The position numbers and the translations under genes were made by a program. Below the pieces are notes generated by a model. The model worked only from the letters and a program-made list of their open reading frames with translations, made no database searches and was not told the origin of the DNA. 24,239 nt of DNA from Pholiota molesta (Eukaryota > Basidiomycota > Agaricomycetes > Agaricales > Strophariaceae), in the NCBI GenBank assembly GCA_014925825.1, contig JACGCK010000438.1, positions 1 through 24,239 on the forward strand, in the 5' to 3' direction. Positions 9,630-20,631 of the stretch are shown here, piece by piece. Within the stretch, counting starts at the first letter, position 1. Each line of letters opens with the position of its first letter.

Positions 9630-12600
9630 CTGGCAAACCCTAAGGCATCAGTGGAGGAGGTTGAGGACGAGAATGATGGTCGTCACATACCATCACTGCC
9701 TCATGACAGCCCACAAGTAATGCTAAGTGAGGAAGAGTTCCAAACCCTTCCCAAGGGGGGGAATAAGGATGATAAGGAAAAACACAAGACGAATAAGAAT
9801 ATGAACGACAAAAGTCATATAAAAAAACACAGAGTTCCGAAGGTAACCCATGGTGAAACCAAGGAAGAATCTTATTGCCAACCGACATCGTCTAAGACTA
9901 AGGTCGAAGACCTTATAACAGACGATGAAGAAAATCAACAAATTGGGGAATTGGGAAAAAAACCAATAACGAAGGATGAAGAGCCACCACTAAAGAAATC
10001 ATTCTGGGATAGGCCAACGCCACCGCCCCAATATGAATGGGTACCAGACCCACGGATGCCAAACGAATGGAACGCGATGATATCAGATATGCGTGCGAGT
10101 GATTGGACGAGATTCCGACCAACGGGCGAGTTCTATAGATCACCTAAAGAGGAGGAGATATCCAAGGCGGCAGAATTTACAGGGAAATGGTTCCCTGATC
10201 AAAACGAACGAGAAAGATTACATGCACAATCGATAGGCCGATTGGAATCAGTAGAAGAAGAATGGGTAACATCCATTCAAAAGTTACGAAATAAATTTGA
10301 GGAACCGAAAATACGCCCTCGAAAGTCGCCGGAGAAAAAACCGGATAAAGGCAAAGGACGAGCCACAGAATTGAGTGAGGAAGATTATCCTCGACTAAGA
10401 CAACAGTGGCATGATGAGTATTATGAATTAGTACAGGGAGTGAAGGAGGTGTTACCTCCATTTCGAGAAGTAAATCACGAAATTCACTTAATCGACGAAA
10501 GTAAACGATATACATATCATTTGCCAAGGTGCCCGACAGCGTTACGAGGAGAGTTCTATGAAAAACTCAATAGATACGTAGATGCTGGATGGTGGGAAGC
10601 CAAGTCGTGTGACCAGGCTGCACCAATGATGTGTTTGCCGAAAAAAGACGGGGTTTACGAACGGTAGTAGACGCTCGACAGAGAAATGACAATACAGTAA
10701 AGGATGTGACTCCGTTACCTGACCAGGATGTAATACGAGAAGATGTGGCCAGAGGAAAAATAAGATCGAAAATCGATCTATCAGATGCATACGAACAAGT
10801 GAGAGTACGGCCAGAGGACTACACAAAACAGCATTCGCAACCATTGCAGGGACGATGGTCAGTAACGTAGTACAAATAGGGGATTGCAACGCACCTGCTA
10901 CATTCCAACGACTCATGACGTCCATTTTTAGAGACGCCATAGGAAGATTCATGCATGTGTATCTAGATGATATATTCATCTTTTCAGATACGATAGAAGA
11001 GCATGAGAAACATCTCAAATACGTGTTTGAAAAATTACGTGTAAATCAACTATTTCTTAAATGGAAAAAATGCGAGTTGTACGCGGAAAAGATTGACTGT
11101 CTTGGGCACATTATAGATGACCAAGGCATACACCCTGATGCGGACAAATTGGAACGTATCAGAGAATGGCGCGTACCAAGAAACTACACTGATATACAAC
11201 GATTCGTTGGCCTTGTTAATTATGTGGGCAATTTCCTACCAAATATATCAGCATACACGGGACCCTTACTGGCTATGACCATGAATGGTGCACCATTCCA
11301 TTGGAGGCCATTACATCAGCGATGTTTCGATATGATCAAACGTATCTGTTGTAAAACACCGATAATCCGTCCTATTGATTCTAAAGGCAAAGAACCAATA
11401 TGGCTGATTTGCGACGCATCGAAAACTGGTGTCGGAGCAATGTATGGTCAAGGACCATCATGGCAGGAATGTCGACCGGCAGGATTCATGTCGAAAAAGT
11501 TTACTAGCACCCAGCAAAATTATGCGGTACATGAATTAGAAACATTGGCCATACTAGAGTCACTCATTAAATGGGAAGATAAATTGGTCGGAAATAGAAT
11601 ACACGTTATAACCGACCATAAAGCTCTTGAGTTCTTTAAAACGCAAGCACACTTATCCCATCGTCAACGACGATGGACAGACTACATGGCGAGATTCGAT
11701 TTTGATATAACCTATGTCAAAGGCGAACTGAATAAAATCGCAGACTGCCTATCGCGATACTATGAAAGTGATACAAGCGCAGACATACATGCGCCACATG
11801 ACTATGTGCGAGCCGATGCTAGGATTGATCCGAATGGAGACGACCTACCCAGGGAGCGGTATAATGAAATAAAAAATCGGACTATAGAGGTACGAGCCCT
11901 GCGAGCACTAGAAATTAGACGCAGCAAGCGCCTAAGTGACAAACGCGAGGAACGTGAGCGAGAAGCTCAGGTCATGAAAGAGGCTGAGCCTTCCGAGTCA
12001 TCGAAAGGACCAGAAAGTAATAACGCAACGATTGACACGAACGATCGAGAGGAACGAGAGGAAGTGACGCTGGGAGATGTGGTGTTTGGAAGAAATACAT
12101 TACCAGCACCAAAACTTACCAATGATGACGGGTTCATGGCAGAGATCAAAAAAGAGTATAGTAATGACAAGCTATTCAGTATAGTACTGAATAATCCAGA
12201 AGAGCATGCCAGTTTTGAGGTTAAAGACGGCATCATATGGTACCAAAATCAACACCATAATAGTGTTACATGTATACCGCGAAACAGGAATATGATCACT
12301 ACTATCATAATGCAAGCTCATGAAGTCGTTGGACATTTCGGAGACCAACGTACAGCCGAATATATACGGAGATGGTACTGGTGGCCACAGATCGTTAAAG
12401 ATGTTCGGGAATTTTGCCGAACATGTGAAGTGTGCCAGCGATCTAAATCATCAACTCAAGCACCAGCGGGAAAACTGTACACATTGCCAATCCCAACAAA
12501 ACCATGGGACTCGATTGGAATGGATTTTATAGGGCCCTTCCGGAATCCAGAGGCTTTAATTACCTGTGGGTTATCATCTGTCGAATGACAAGTATGGTGC

Positions 12601-13604
12601 ACCTTATTCCAGTAAACATTACTACTACTGCATCTGAGTTATCATGGATATATCTACGGGAAATCGTAAGATTACATGGATTACCCAGTTCGATCGTTAG
12701 CGATCGTGATTCTAAGTTCACGTCCAAATGGTGGCGTGAACTACATAAGCTCTTGGGCGCTAAACTTTTGATGTCTACATCATTCCATCCACAAACCAAT
12801 GGGCAAACAGAACGAGCAAATAAGAATGTTGGACAAATATTCAGAACACTGGTGCATTCGAATCAGAAAAACTGGGTAGACAAGGTGGCTATAACTGAAT
12901 TTGCTATCAATGCTAGCATTTCCGAAACCACCAAGTATGCACCGTTCGAATTGAATGGTGGATATATGCCATCCATGATCAAGGAAATTAGAAAGAGTGA
13001 GGGAGTGGCGAAAGGTATAAAAAGCTTCGCACAAAATGCCCTGGAAAACCTAGCAGAAGCCCATGACGCTATTATTGAAGCTCGTACGTTACAGACAGAC
13101 ACATCTAATAAGCATCGCGGAAAAGAGCTGCTAATACGAGCGGGTGACCTAGTTTACCTCTCCACAAAGAATCTTAATATTGCTAAGAGCAGAGCGCGCA
13201 AGCTCTGCCCCAAATTTATTGGTCCTTATAAAATTTTGGATGCATACCCAAAATCATCTACTTATACACTGCAGTTACCAACAGCGTTACAAAACCAGAG
13301 GATACACCCCACATTTCATGCCTTGTTATTACGCCCGTATCGGCCGTCCGACGATGCACTCTTTCCTAACCGAGCGCAGCCTGAACCATACGACTTCGGC
13401 GCCGAAGATGATCAGGAGTGGTTTGTTGATGACATCTTGGGTCACCGATGGACACAGGAGCGGCGATTGGAGTACGAAGTGCGATGGACGGGAGGAGATA
13501 CTACATGGGAGCCTCATGCCGAATGCAAAAACCTCGAGGCCTTAGATCGGTACCTCGAGCTCCAGGGAGTTAAGCGCCCATCGCAACTGGCTAAGAGAGA
13601 ATGA
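9630..13604 (+). CDS. pol: Element 1 Pol: RT, RNase H, integrase, chromodomain
   Basis: Copies the RNA to DNA and inserts it. It is in frame with gag-protease after a single TGA and has no ATG of its own nearby, so it should be made as a fusion. A charged linker (about 9630-10430) precedes the RT: APMMCLPKKDG, DLSDAYEQVR and YLDD (10960-10971). RNase H has CDASKTGVGA, HELETLAI and TDHKALEFF (about 11410-11760). Integrase has an HHCC zinc site (12315-12450) and D, D, E at 12523, 12702 and 12810. The C-terminal chromodomain is WFVDDILGHR..YEVRWTGGDTTWEPHAEC (about 13418-13530). Three lost bases split the frame: GGGG 10650-10653, AAAA 10825-10828 and CC 12540-12541. Restoring them gives 1326 codons including the stop. 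Confidence 0.9.
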
Positions 13605-13749
13605 TTATGGACGCGGCACGGTCACATGACCGGGGATATCATTAATTACGGGCGGAGCCCTAACAGCGGTACGCGACCAGCGAAGCTATGTTGTAAGGTC
13701 ATTACAACTACTACGTGCAAAACAAAAAGAAACTGCAGAAGCAACACGA

Positions 13750-16264
13750 ATGGACCACAGAGAATGGAACACCGTACGAGGGGGAAAAAGGGGCAGAGGG
13801 CGAGGAGCGTTCCGGGGTATGCCCGGAACTGGTGGGGGGGGAGAAAGGGGAACACGGCGCCCACAAGACACGTATGGGCACACAAACCCAAACGCGCACA
13901 ATACATTTGGGTACCCAAACCTAAATGCACCATCGATGGGACCACCCCACCAACTTTACGATGAACGATACCCACCGAGACAACCCAGGAATCAAGAATA
14001 TTCAGGGGAAAGGCAAAACCAGTGGCCGTCGACGATGGGGCAGGACCATCAAAGACCACGAACGGAAATGAATAGTGAGGGTTATGTACCCCCACAATGG
14101 CCGTACGGAGGACGTCGGGCAGTGTCGCCACATCAGCCGCGAGCAAGAACGCCGCCGCGTGAGGACGCGGCATTGAAAAGAGACAATGGGAAGCAGAGGG
14201 AACAAATCGACGATGGCGGCGCATGCGGAAACGAGAGAGGAGACAGCATTGAACGCTTGAACAGAAGGTTGGAAAGCTACAACATTCTGGCAAGGATAGA
14301 GGAACCCATACGGGACGAAGATACAGCCCTCCTCGTGAACGAGCTCATCATGCGGATAGAGAACTTAACCGCTGAGAACAAGTATCTTCGCGAGGCAAAC
14401 CAGACTCTGAGAAACAGCCGAAAACGCGAGGCATCGCCGATCGACGACAAAGACAATGGGCAGAGACCATTGAAACGGCGAGACGTGGAACCTATGGATG
14501 TGGACGAGGGTGAGGCAAACCGAGCAGCGGTCGGTAAAGCGAGAACCCAGACACAAGAGTCTACGCGGCATACGTCGATGGCATTACAAGGCCCATCGAG
14601 CCGTACCACATCGCAAGAAGGAGCGCAACGAGCGGGGGAGAATAATCGCGAACGGTTCAGCGTCAACCATTCAGTATCACAACCAACATCGTCATGGGCC
14701 AATGACCATGAAACAAGAAGTCGGCCGCGACCATACGACGAGGATGTACGAATGGCAGTACCATTCATAGAACGAGGATATGCTGCGGTGGTAAGGGTAA
14801 GAATGCCAATGGCTTACCCCCCACGGGCCACCACCACATCAGGAGTCAGACACTACAGTTGAGAGGTCTGCGGAGGACGATGACCAGGACAGATCGGATG
14901 ACGACGACGATCAAGCAAAATACGAATTGTGGGAAGAAGACCCACAAGTATTGACCGAGGATCTGGGGCGACCACCAACGGAAGGCCAGCTAGCGAGGAA
15001 TCGCCAGCATAACGTGGTGGTGCGGGAGCGCCTTGCGACTCGGGATCGCCTTCGGTTAGAAAAGGCTAGGAATATCGAACGAGAAACCGCTGGCCGCATC
15101 CCAGATGGACTCGGTATCGTACGGATGGGGGTAGCCCAATCTATTGAACGCAACAATGCGATGCTGGGACTATGGCCGCGAATGAAAATATATCATTCAA
15201 CTCGAACCAACATCGTATTTGCAGGGCAAACGGCAGCAGATGCCTCGCGATATGAGGCAATGCATCACGATGGGTTCAGACCTCATCCGCGTCATCCCAT
15301 CTACACCATCGCGCCTCGAGGAGCGCCCCTTACTCCGCAACAACTTGATCGGCTCTTGAGGCTGATCAAAGACCAGCGAGCAGACGCTAATGCACGAGTG
15401 GAGGCGTATATAATCTTGAGCGAGCTTGGTAAAGCTACCGATCGCATAAGCTCTCAACTATGGGACCGGACAATGCATGCTCTTGTCGCAAGCGACTTTG
15501 GCGAACGCTACCAGCCTAACGTCAGAGAGGAGATCTGGAAATCTCCAGACATAACGAGAGACTGGTCGCTGGCTACAGTTGGGATCCCTACCAACCCAAC
15601 CGGAGGCGCTGGAGTACGAGTACCAGAGGCCGATCAGCTGATGGACCAACAAATCGCAGGACTCTTTGCCATACTACAGGGACGACCGGGGTCGGCAAAC
15701 CATATTATGGGGATAGTTATGGACTATTCGCTACGTGTTCACCGACGATCATTATTCGGCTATGGCTTGGCCAGAATGATGGCCCCCAGCGACAAGGCAT
15801 CCCGACACCGTTTCATCCAGTTCATAGCCGTATTACTGGCATCGCCCAACATGTACCGAGAAGCAGTTGAAGCATACAATCTGGCGAACCCTGAAAAAGT
15901 GATGATACCCCAGCAAGGTCTCACTCTGCAATTTCGACGGTTAATCATAGACCGCCGACACGCCGCGAACATGACAATGAAGGACATTGTCGATGTACTC
16001 ATCGACAACCGTATTCCGATTGAATGGGTCGATCATGGCTACCTATTCAGGCTTCAGTATATGAGTCAACATTACACGGGTGATGAGATTGACGAAGACC
16101 TCTGGGGAGAATTCGACAACGAGCGTCTATGGCGATTGGCGACATATGGAATACCGCCAGCCATAACCGCATGGGATGGATATCGGGAGCCGATGATGCG
16201 CCTAGCGTCGTATATAGTGTGCAAAGTGAATGACAAACAAACACCTATCAATGACACGACGTGA
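13750..16264 (+). CDS. Third ORF of element 1: RGG, coiled-coil and helical-domain protein of unknown function
   Basis: I do not recognise this family. It starts 145 bp after the pol stop, on the same strand. Residues 10-23 are RGG-like (RGGKRGRGRGAFRG). To about 140 it is Gly/Pro/Asn/Gln-rich, suggesting RNA binding or disorder. About 165-225 is a likely coiled coil (IERLNRRLESYN, LIMRIENLTAENKYLREAN), and 241-252 is basic then acidic (LKRRDVEPMDVD). After a DDDDD run comes a helix-rich domain of about 400 residues (PLTPQQLDRLLRLIK, VDYGYL-like and MYREAVEAYNLANPEK stretches). I see no signal peptide or membrane segment, so it is not env-like. Frame 1 (13750-14862) passes to frame 2 (open to 16264) either by a 52-bp intron (14791-14842, 820 residues) or by two bases lost in the C-run at 14817-14822 (838 residues). 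Whether it belongs to the element or was captured is unproven. Confidence 0.7.
14791..14842 (+). other. Possible intron in the third ORF (52 bp)
   Basis: GTAAGG donor, CTTAC branch-like site at 14813-14817 and CAG acceptor 25 nt later. It is phase 0 and joins the two frames exactly. The alternative is loss of two bases in the C-run at 14817-14822, which reads equally well. Confidence 0.4.
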
Positions 16265-16357
16265 GTGGCAAGTAGCGCGAGATTGGGTTCGTGATATCCT
16301 TCTCAGTCAAGGTCTGTCCGGGAGACGCGGTCGGAAGGGCCGCGACGGCAACTTGAA
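16265..16357 (+). other. Short stretch between the third ORF and element 2
   Basis: Non-coding as read. Before element 2 inserted, this sequence joined 20806 onward. An overlapping frame (16230-16421) stays open into the LTR but shows nothing recognisable. Confidence 0.5.
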
Positions 16358-16362
16358 GTCTC
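16358..16362. repeat. Target-site duplication of element 2, left copy
   Basis: GTCTC directly next to the TG end of the 3' LTR. Five bases is the usual Ty3/gypsy length. Confidence 0.85.
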
Positions 16363-16368
16363 TGGAAG

Positions 16369-16392
16369 GCCAACGTGTAGAGACACGTTGGC
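16369..16392. repeat. Palindrome near the U5 end of the element 2 LTR
   Basis: Arms GCCAACGTGT and ACACGTTGGC (10 bp, perfect) with an AGAG loop on the plus strand. It is complete only in the 3' LTR; the 5' copy lost one arm. Confidence 0.85.
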
Positions 16393-16524
16393 AAACACTA
16401 AGACTCACGCGAACTGAATAAGACCACGATGTATTCTTGAGACACGTAGCGTAGGGGTAGTTCGAAGAGAGAGAGAGTCCTAAACTGAAGTGTAAAGTAC
16501 GAAGGTATATATGGGAAGCGCGTG

Positions 16525-16546
16525 GTAATCATGTGACCATGATTAC
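16525..16546. repeat. Palindrome at the U3 start of the element 2 LTR
   Basis: Arms GTAATCATG and CATGATTAC with a 4-nt loop, occupying LTR nucleotides 2-23. It is repeated at 20778-20799 in the 5' LTR. Confidence 0.9.
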
Positions 16547-16547
16547 A

Positions 16548-16560
16548 CCCCCCCCTGCCC
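16548..16560 (-). promoter_or_regulatory. Polypurine tract of element 2
   Basis: On the minus strand GGGCAGGGGGGGG abuts the TGTAATC start of the 3' LTR. This is the expected site for plus-strand DNA priming. Confidence 0.85.
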
Positions 16561-16715
16561 ACGAAAATTGAGATAGGGGAGAAAAGCAAAGCAAGCAGAA
16601 AAGCAAAAGAATAAAGAAATATACATACAATGCACAGCGCGGGTGCGTCAAAACCCTGTGGGAAAAAGCTACCGGCTGGCCAAACGAAGAAGAGAAAGGT
16701 AATACAAAAAAAACC

Positions 16716-19700
16716 TCAAACAACCCGTTTTCTGGCCAACCAGATGTCCAGAGCTTCAGTGTCCTTGAGTTTGGAACCAGGGAGCCAGCAATCTTCTTCA
16801 GGGCCATAGCCCACCCAGCGTACGAGGTAACGGAAACCACGACCACACGGCCGTTCGTCGATGATATCGCGGATGAAATACTCCTCATCACCACTATCAG
16901 TGGTTATTGGCGGAGGTTTAGCGAATTCGCGGGAAGGGAACAGAGTACTGTCGTTCTCCACATAAGGGATTACGTTGGAAGTGTGGAAAGTAGGGAAGAT
17001 GTTAGGCGAATTCGGCAGATCCAGAGTCACAGTTGAGTGTTCTTCGTCGACTTTAACGATAGTATACGGTCCATCATAGCGAGGCATAAACTTCGCGACA
17101 CGTCCGTCGCCGCTACGCTTGTATTCACCACGCCTGTGTAGTGTCGAGAGACGAACCCGGCCGCCTACGGCGAAAGGGAAAGTCAGCGTACGAGATTTAT
17201 TTGCCTGGGCAGATTGGGAAATCTTAGCGAGTAGGAGGTTATCCTGAGCCTCCAGCGAAATAGCTTCGAGTTTTCGTATGATTTCCCAAGCTTGTACTTC
17301 ATCAGGTGCGGCATCCAATGTTTTAGGTACCAAAGGAGGTATAATTCTCGCGTTTTTGCCCATGCGCAATTCGAAAGGTGAGAAACCTGTGGACGCATTA
17401 ACAGTGTTCATAATGTTGAAACGTACGATAGGCAAGGCGTCAGCCCAGCCAGTCTGATTTCTGTCGACGTGATAACGTAGCAATTGGTTAACTGTTTTGT
17501 TTGTCCGTTCGCTTGCACCATCCGTCTGAGGATGGTAGCTAGATGACATCTTAATTTTCGTACCAGTTAGTACGTGTAATGCTTTCCAGAAGACAGAAAC
17601 AAAAAGCTTATCGCGATCCGAAATGATCTCCAAAGGCAGACCATTTTCGCAGTACCAGCCCTCAAAGAACAATTTCGCTAATTCGGGAGCCGTGATGTTG
17701 GAGTTGCAGGGATATAAACGGATATCTGAACCCAGACGGTCAGTAAACGTCACAATCATATCGAAACCCTTATCCTTTGGCAAAGGTCCAATAAAGTCGA
17801 TAGCGACTGAGTCCCCGCGAGAATCAGGGACAGGGAGAGGGTGTAAAGGTCCAGAGGGCTTTGATGTTGCACTTTTGTTTCGTTGGCAGTCGGCACACCC
17901 AGGAACATAAGCTGTTTCCAAATCCTTACGCATATTTGGCCAATAATATGATCCACGTAAGGCCGCGTACGTTTTGTCGAAACCGAAATGACCCAAGACG
18001 TCATGAGCGAGTCGGAAGAGTGTTTCGCGAACGTTTCCAGTACGAGGAATGACCAGACGATCGCCCACATACCACAGGCCATCGCGTCGTTGAATCCCAG
18101 GGATGCCGTGGTGGCCGTTGAGAAGCGTATTCTGTACCCACTTATCTGTAGCATACCCTGCCTTTATTTCTGTTAAGAAGGTTTTGTCCGCTGAAATGTC
18201 AAAACGGTTGACACGCTGTCAACGACGTCAGCAGAATAACAGATAATGAACTGAGATACTCAGCGGCATTCCAGCAGGGGCCGCAGTTCTCTGGTAAGAT
18301 TGAGGCAATTTCATCGTCATCGGTGTCGTCCGCACAGAAGGTGTAAGCATTTTTGGCTCGACGCTCTGCATCCAGCGTAGCGTCAATCGAAGCATTCGGC
18401 CTACGCGATAGCGCGTCAGCGACCGTATTGTCGTCACCCTTGACGTAGACGATTCGAGCGTCGTATTGTGACATTAGTTCCATCCAGCGCGCTTGTCGTC
18501 GTGAAAGGTCTCGTTGGATATCGAAATTCTCCAGGGTCTTGTGGTCAGTGTAAACGAAGAACTTAACACCCAAAAGGTCGACCCTCCATTTGGATAATGC
18601 GCGAATTATAGCGAGTAGTTCCTTTTCGTGAACAGGATAGTTAAGCTGAGGACCTTTGAAAGTCATGGAATCGAACGCAACAGGACGCGCGGTCTCCCAA
18701 GATTCTCCAAAAGAGAGGACCGCGCCTGAGCAGAAATCACTGGCGTCCGTAGTGACATAGATGTTGTGCGTAGGGAGCAAACCAAGATCGATGGTCGTAA
18801 GGCATTCACGAGAGACTACAAGCTTCTTGATGCTGTCAAACGCAGCTTGATGGTCGTCCGTCCATGGCGGAAATACCTTATCAGCTTCTTTCGTTATCAA
18901 GTTCGAAAGCACCACCGTGTAGTCCGCAAGTTTTGGCAGGAAGGAAGCGATGTAGCGTAGCAAACCTAGAAAAGAGCGTGTCTGTGTCGCAGATTAGGAA
19001 TAGGCCAAGAAATATAGCATCGACCTTCTTTGTATCAGCTTCGATACCTTTCGCAGAGACTTTATGACCTAGGAAATTTATCTCTGTCTGAAATAAATCA
19101 GTCTTCTTTTCGTTAACATAGAGACAACCTTTTCGCAGTGCTTCAAACACTGCACGGACGTCCTTTTCATGCTGCTCGACAGTAGTGGACCAAATGACGA
19201 TGTCGTCAAGATATATGTGACATATCTTCCCAATTAACCCATGAAGAGCTTTGTCACTCGACGCTGGTGGATTGCGGGAGCATTCTTGAGGCCCATAGGC
19301 ATCACAAGCCATTCATAGAGACCGAATGGGGTATTAACAGCAGTATAAGCGACATCGTCTGGATGCATTCTAGTTTGAAAAAAAGAATTTGTCATATCGA
19401 TAGTTGACCAAATTTTTCCTTTCGCGCAATCGTTCAAGATGTCGTCAACCCGGGGTAAGGGATGATTATCTGTCACTGTATTAGCATTAAGTTGTCGGTA
19501 GTCATTTACCCAGCGAGGAAGGACATTAGGGTCTGCTTTGGGTATAATAAAGCAGGGAGAAGCAAAGGATGAAGAAGAAAGCTGGATCCGACCCGCGTCG
19601 AGATGTTGCTGTATCAAGGTTTTAAAAGCCTCTTTGTATTTACGTGGACATGCATAGACACGATTTGTGATTGTCTTTTCGGCGTCCTTGAGCTTAATTC

Positions 19701-20631
19701 GTGCGACATAATCTGAAGGCAAGCTATCAATGTGCGGTATAGGTTCGAAGATTTCACGAAATTCTTTCTTGAATTTCTCGGCTTTCTTTCGAAGCTTTTC
19801 TTTAAAAGCAATATTTTCGATAGCATCCCGTATGGATGCGACAACGTCTACATCCTTGACGTCTTCAAAATGAAGCTTCTTATCACGGACACGTTGTTTG
19901 CAAACAAGCAATAATTCACACAAGGCCAACTTTTTAGCATTCTTAAGAAAACGCGCCTGTTCACGCAATTTCGGGCCTGGAGGAGGCGGAGGAGGCAAGG
20001 GAGGAACGATTTCGGGTGGATTAAGGATATTATATCCTGTTTTCTTGTCAATACAACTGCGGTCATCATGATCCGCAACAATGTTGTTATGCTCAAGAAA
20101 CGGAAGGCCAAGTATAAGGGGCATGCAAAGGCCCGGAGCTATAATTGCGCGAACAGTACGTGAAGTCCAAGCGTTATCTAATGTAGTGACCGTGAATTTA
20201 ACATAGTCTGTAAGAGTCATTCTTTTCTTTTTAGAGCCATCAGCAATAGCGACAGTGACCGTTTCGGGGCGAGGCAAGCGGAAAGTTTCGAGTTTCAATT
20301 CTTGAACAACTTCAGGACGGATAAGCACAACATGAGCGCCGTTGTCGATAAGCGCAGCGAATATTAAAGCAAAGTCTAAGTCTTTAGCGAAGAGCTTGAA
20401 TTTAGCAGTATAATGCCTTGAGCGCAATGGTTGTTCACTCACATCATCCTCAGACGACGAGCCATTACCAAGGGCAGCATTGGGCATGACGGAAGAAACG
20501 AAATCCTCCTCCTCACCAGAGGAGTCGGCGTTGTCGTTTCCAGGAGCAACGGAAGCGACGGCCTTGCCTCCCTTGCTCTTCGAGCCGGAGGCGGTGTTCT
20601 GAGCAGCCTTAATGGTCTTCGGCGCATTACC
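16716..20631 (-). CDS. pol: Element 2 Pol, gag lost: protease, RT, RNase H, integrase, chromodomain
   Basis: The frame is open from the LTR junction at 20631. The first in-frame ATG is at 20487, and the frame also extends back into the LTR through a GTG. Order: protease-like domain with LIDNGAHVVLI (about 20345; Asn where Ser/Thr is usual), Pro-rich linker, RT with CFIIPKADP, TIDMTNSFFQT and YLDD (about 19201-19213), RNase H with TTDASDFCSGAVLSF and TDHKTLENF (about 18760-18400), integrase with an HHCC zinc site (GHFGFDKTY..CADCQRNK) and D, D, E in AIDFIGP, SDRDK and ASERTNK, then a chromodomain EYFIRDIIDER..YLVRWVGYGPEEDCW (about 16875-16740). Five net one-base losses split it: 19250-19252, about 19010, 18970-18973 and two between 18260 and 18180. 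Restoring five bases makes 3921 nt, exactly 1307 codons. Confidence 0.88.

Larger units (their letters stand above)
6166..16264 (+). mobile_element. Element 1: Ty3/gypsy chromovirus with an extra ORF, 3' LTR not found
   Basis: LTR retrotransposon read on the plus strand: 5' LTR (about 6166-6335), gag-protease (6416-9629), pol with RT, RNase H, integrase and chromodomain (to 13604), then a third ORF (13750-16264). A possible target duplication half, TTAAT, sits at 6161-6165. No second copy of the LTR appears after 13604, between 16265 and 16362, or beyond the element 2 insertion. The right end is therefore unknown: the firm part is 6166-13604, and inclusion of the third ORF is inferred from strand, spacing and similar base composition. 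Element 2 sits just downstream of the third ORF. Confidence 0.75.
16363..16547 (-). repeat. 3' LTR of element 2 (185 bp, complete)
   Basis: TG to CA on either strand. Bases 16379-16547 match 20632-20800 exactly; the extra 16 bases 16363-16378 are missing from the other copy. In element orientation it starts TGTAATC right after the polypurine tract, has a CATATATACC box (16513-16504) and a CT-rich stretch, and ends GGCCTTCCA next to the target duplication. Confidence 0.92.

Noticed and set aside
10640..12560. Programmed -1 frameshifting within pol
   Set aside because: Three breaks inside RT and integrase, plus the same pattern in host genes, do not fit a single regulated site. They look like lost bases.
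13646..14293. Minus-strand ORF of 215 codons
   Set aside because: It is the reverse shadow of the third ORF, with Cys/Phe/Pro-rich composition and no motif.
13750..16264. Envelope protein for the third ORF
   Set aside because: No signal peptide, membrane span or cysteine-rich ectodomain is visible.
16230..16421. Small gene overlapping the end of the third ORF
   Set aside because: It runs into the LTR of a later insertion and has no recognisable sequence; probably chance.
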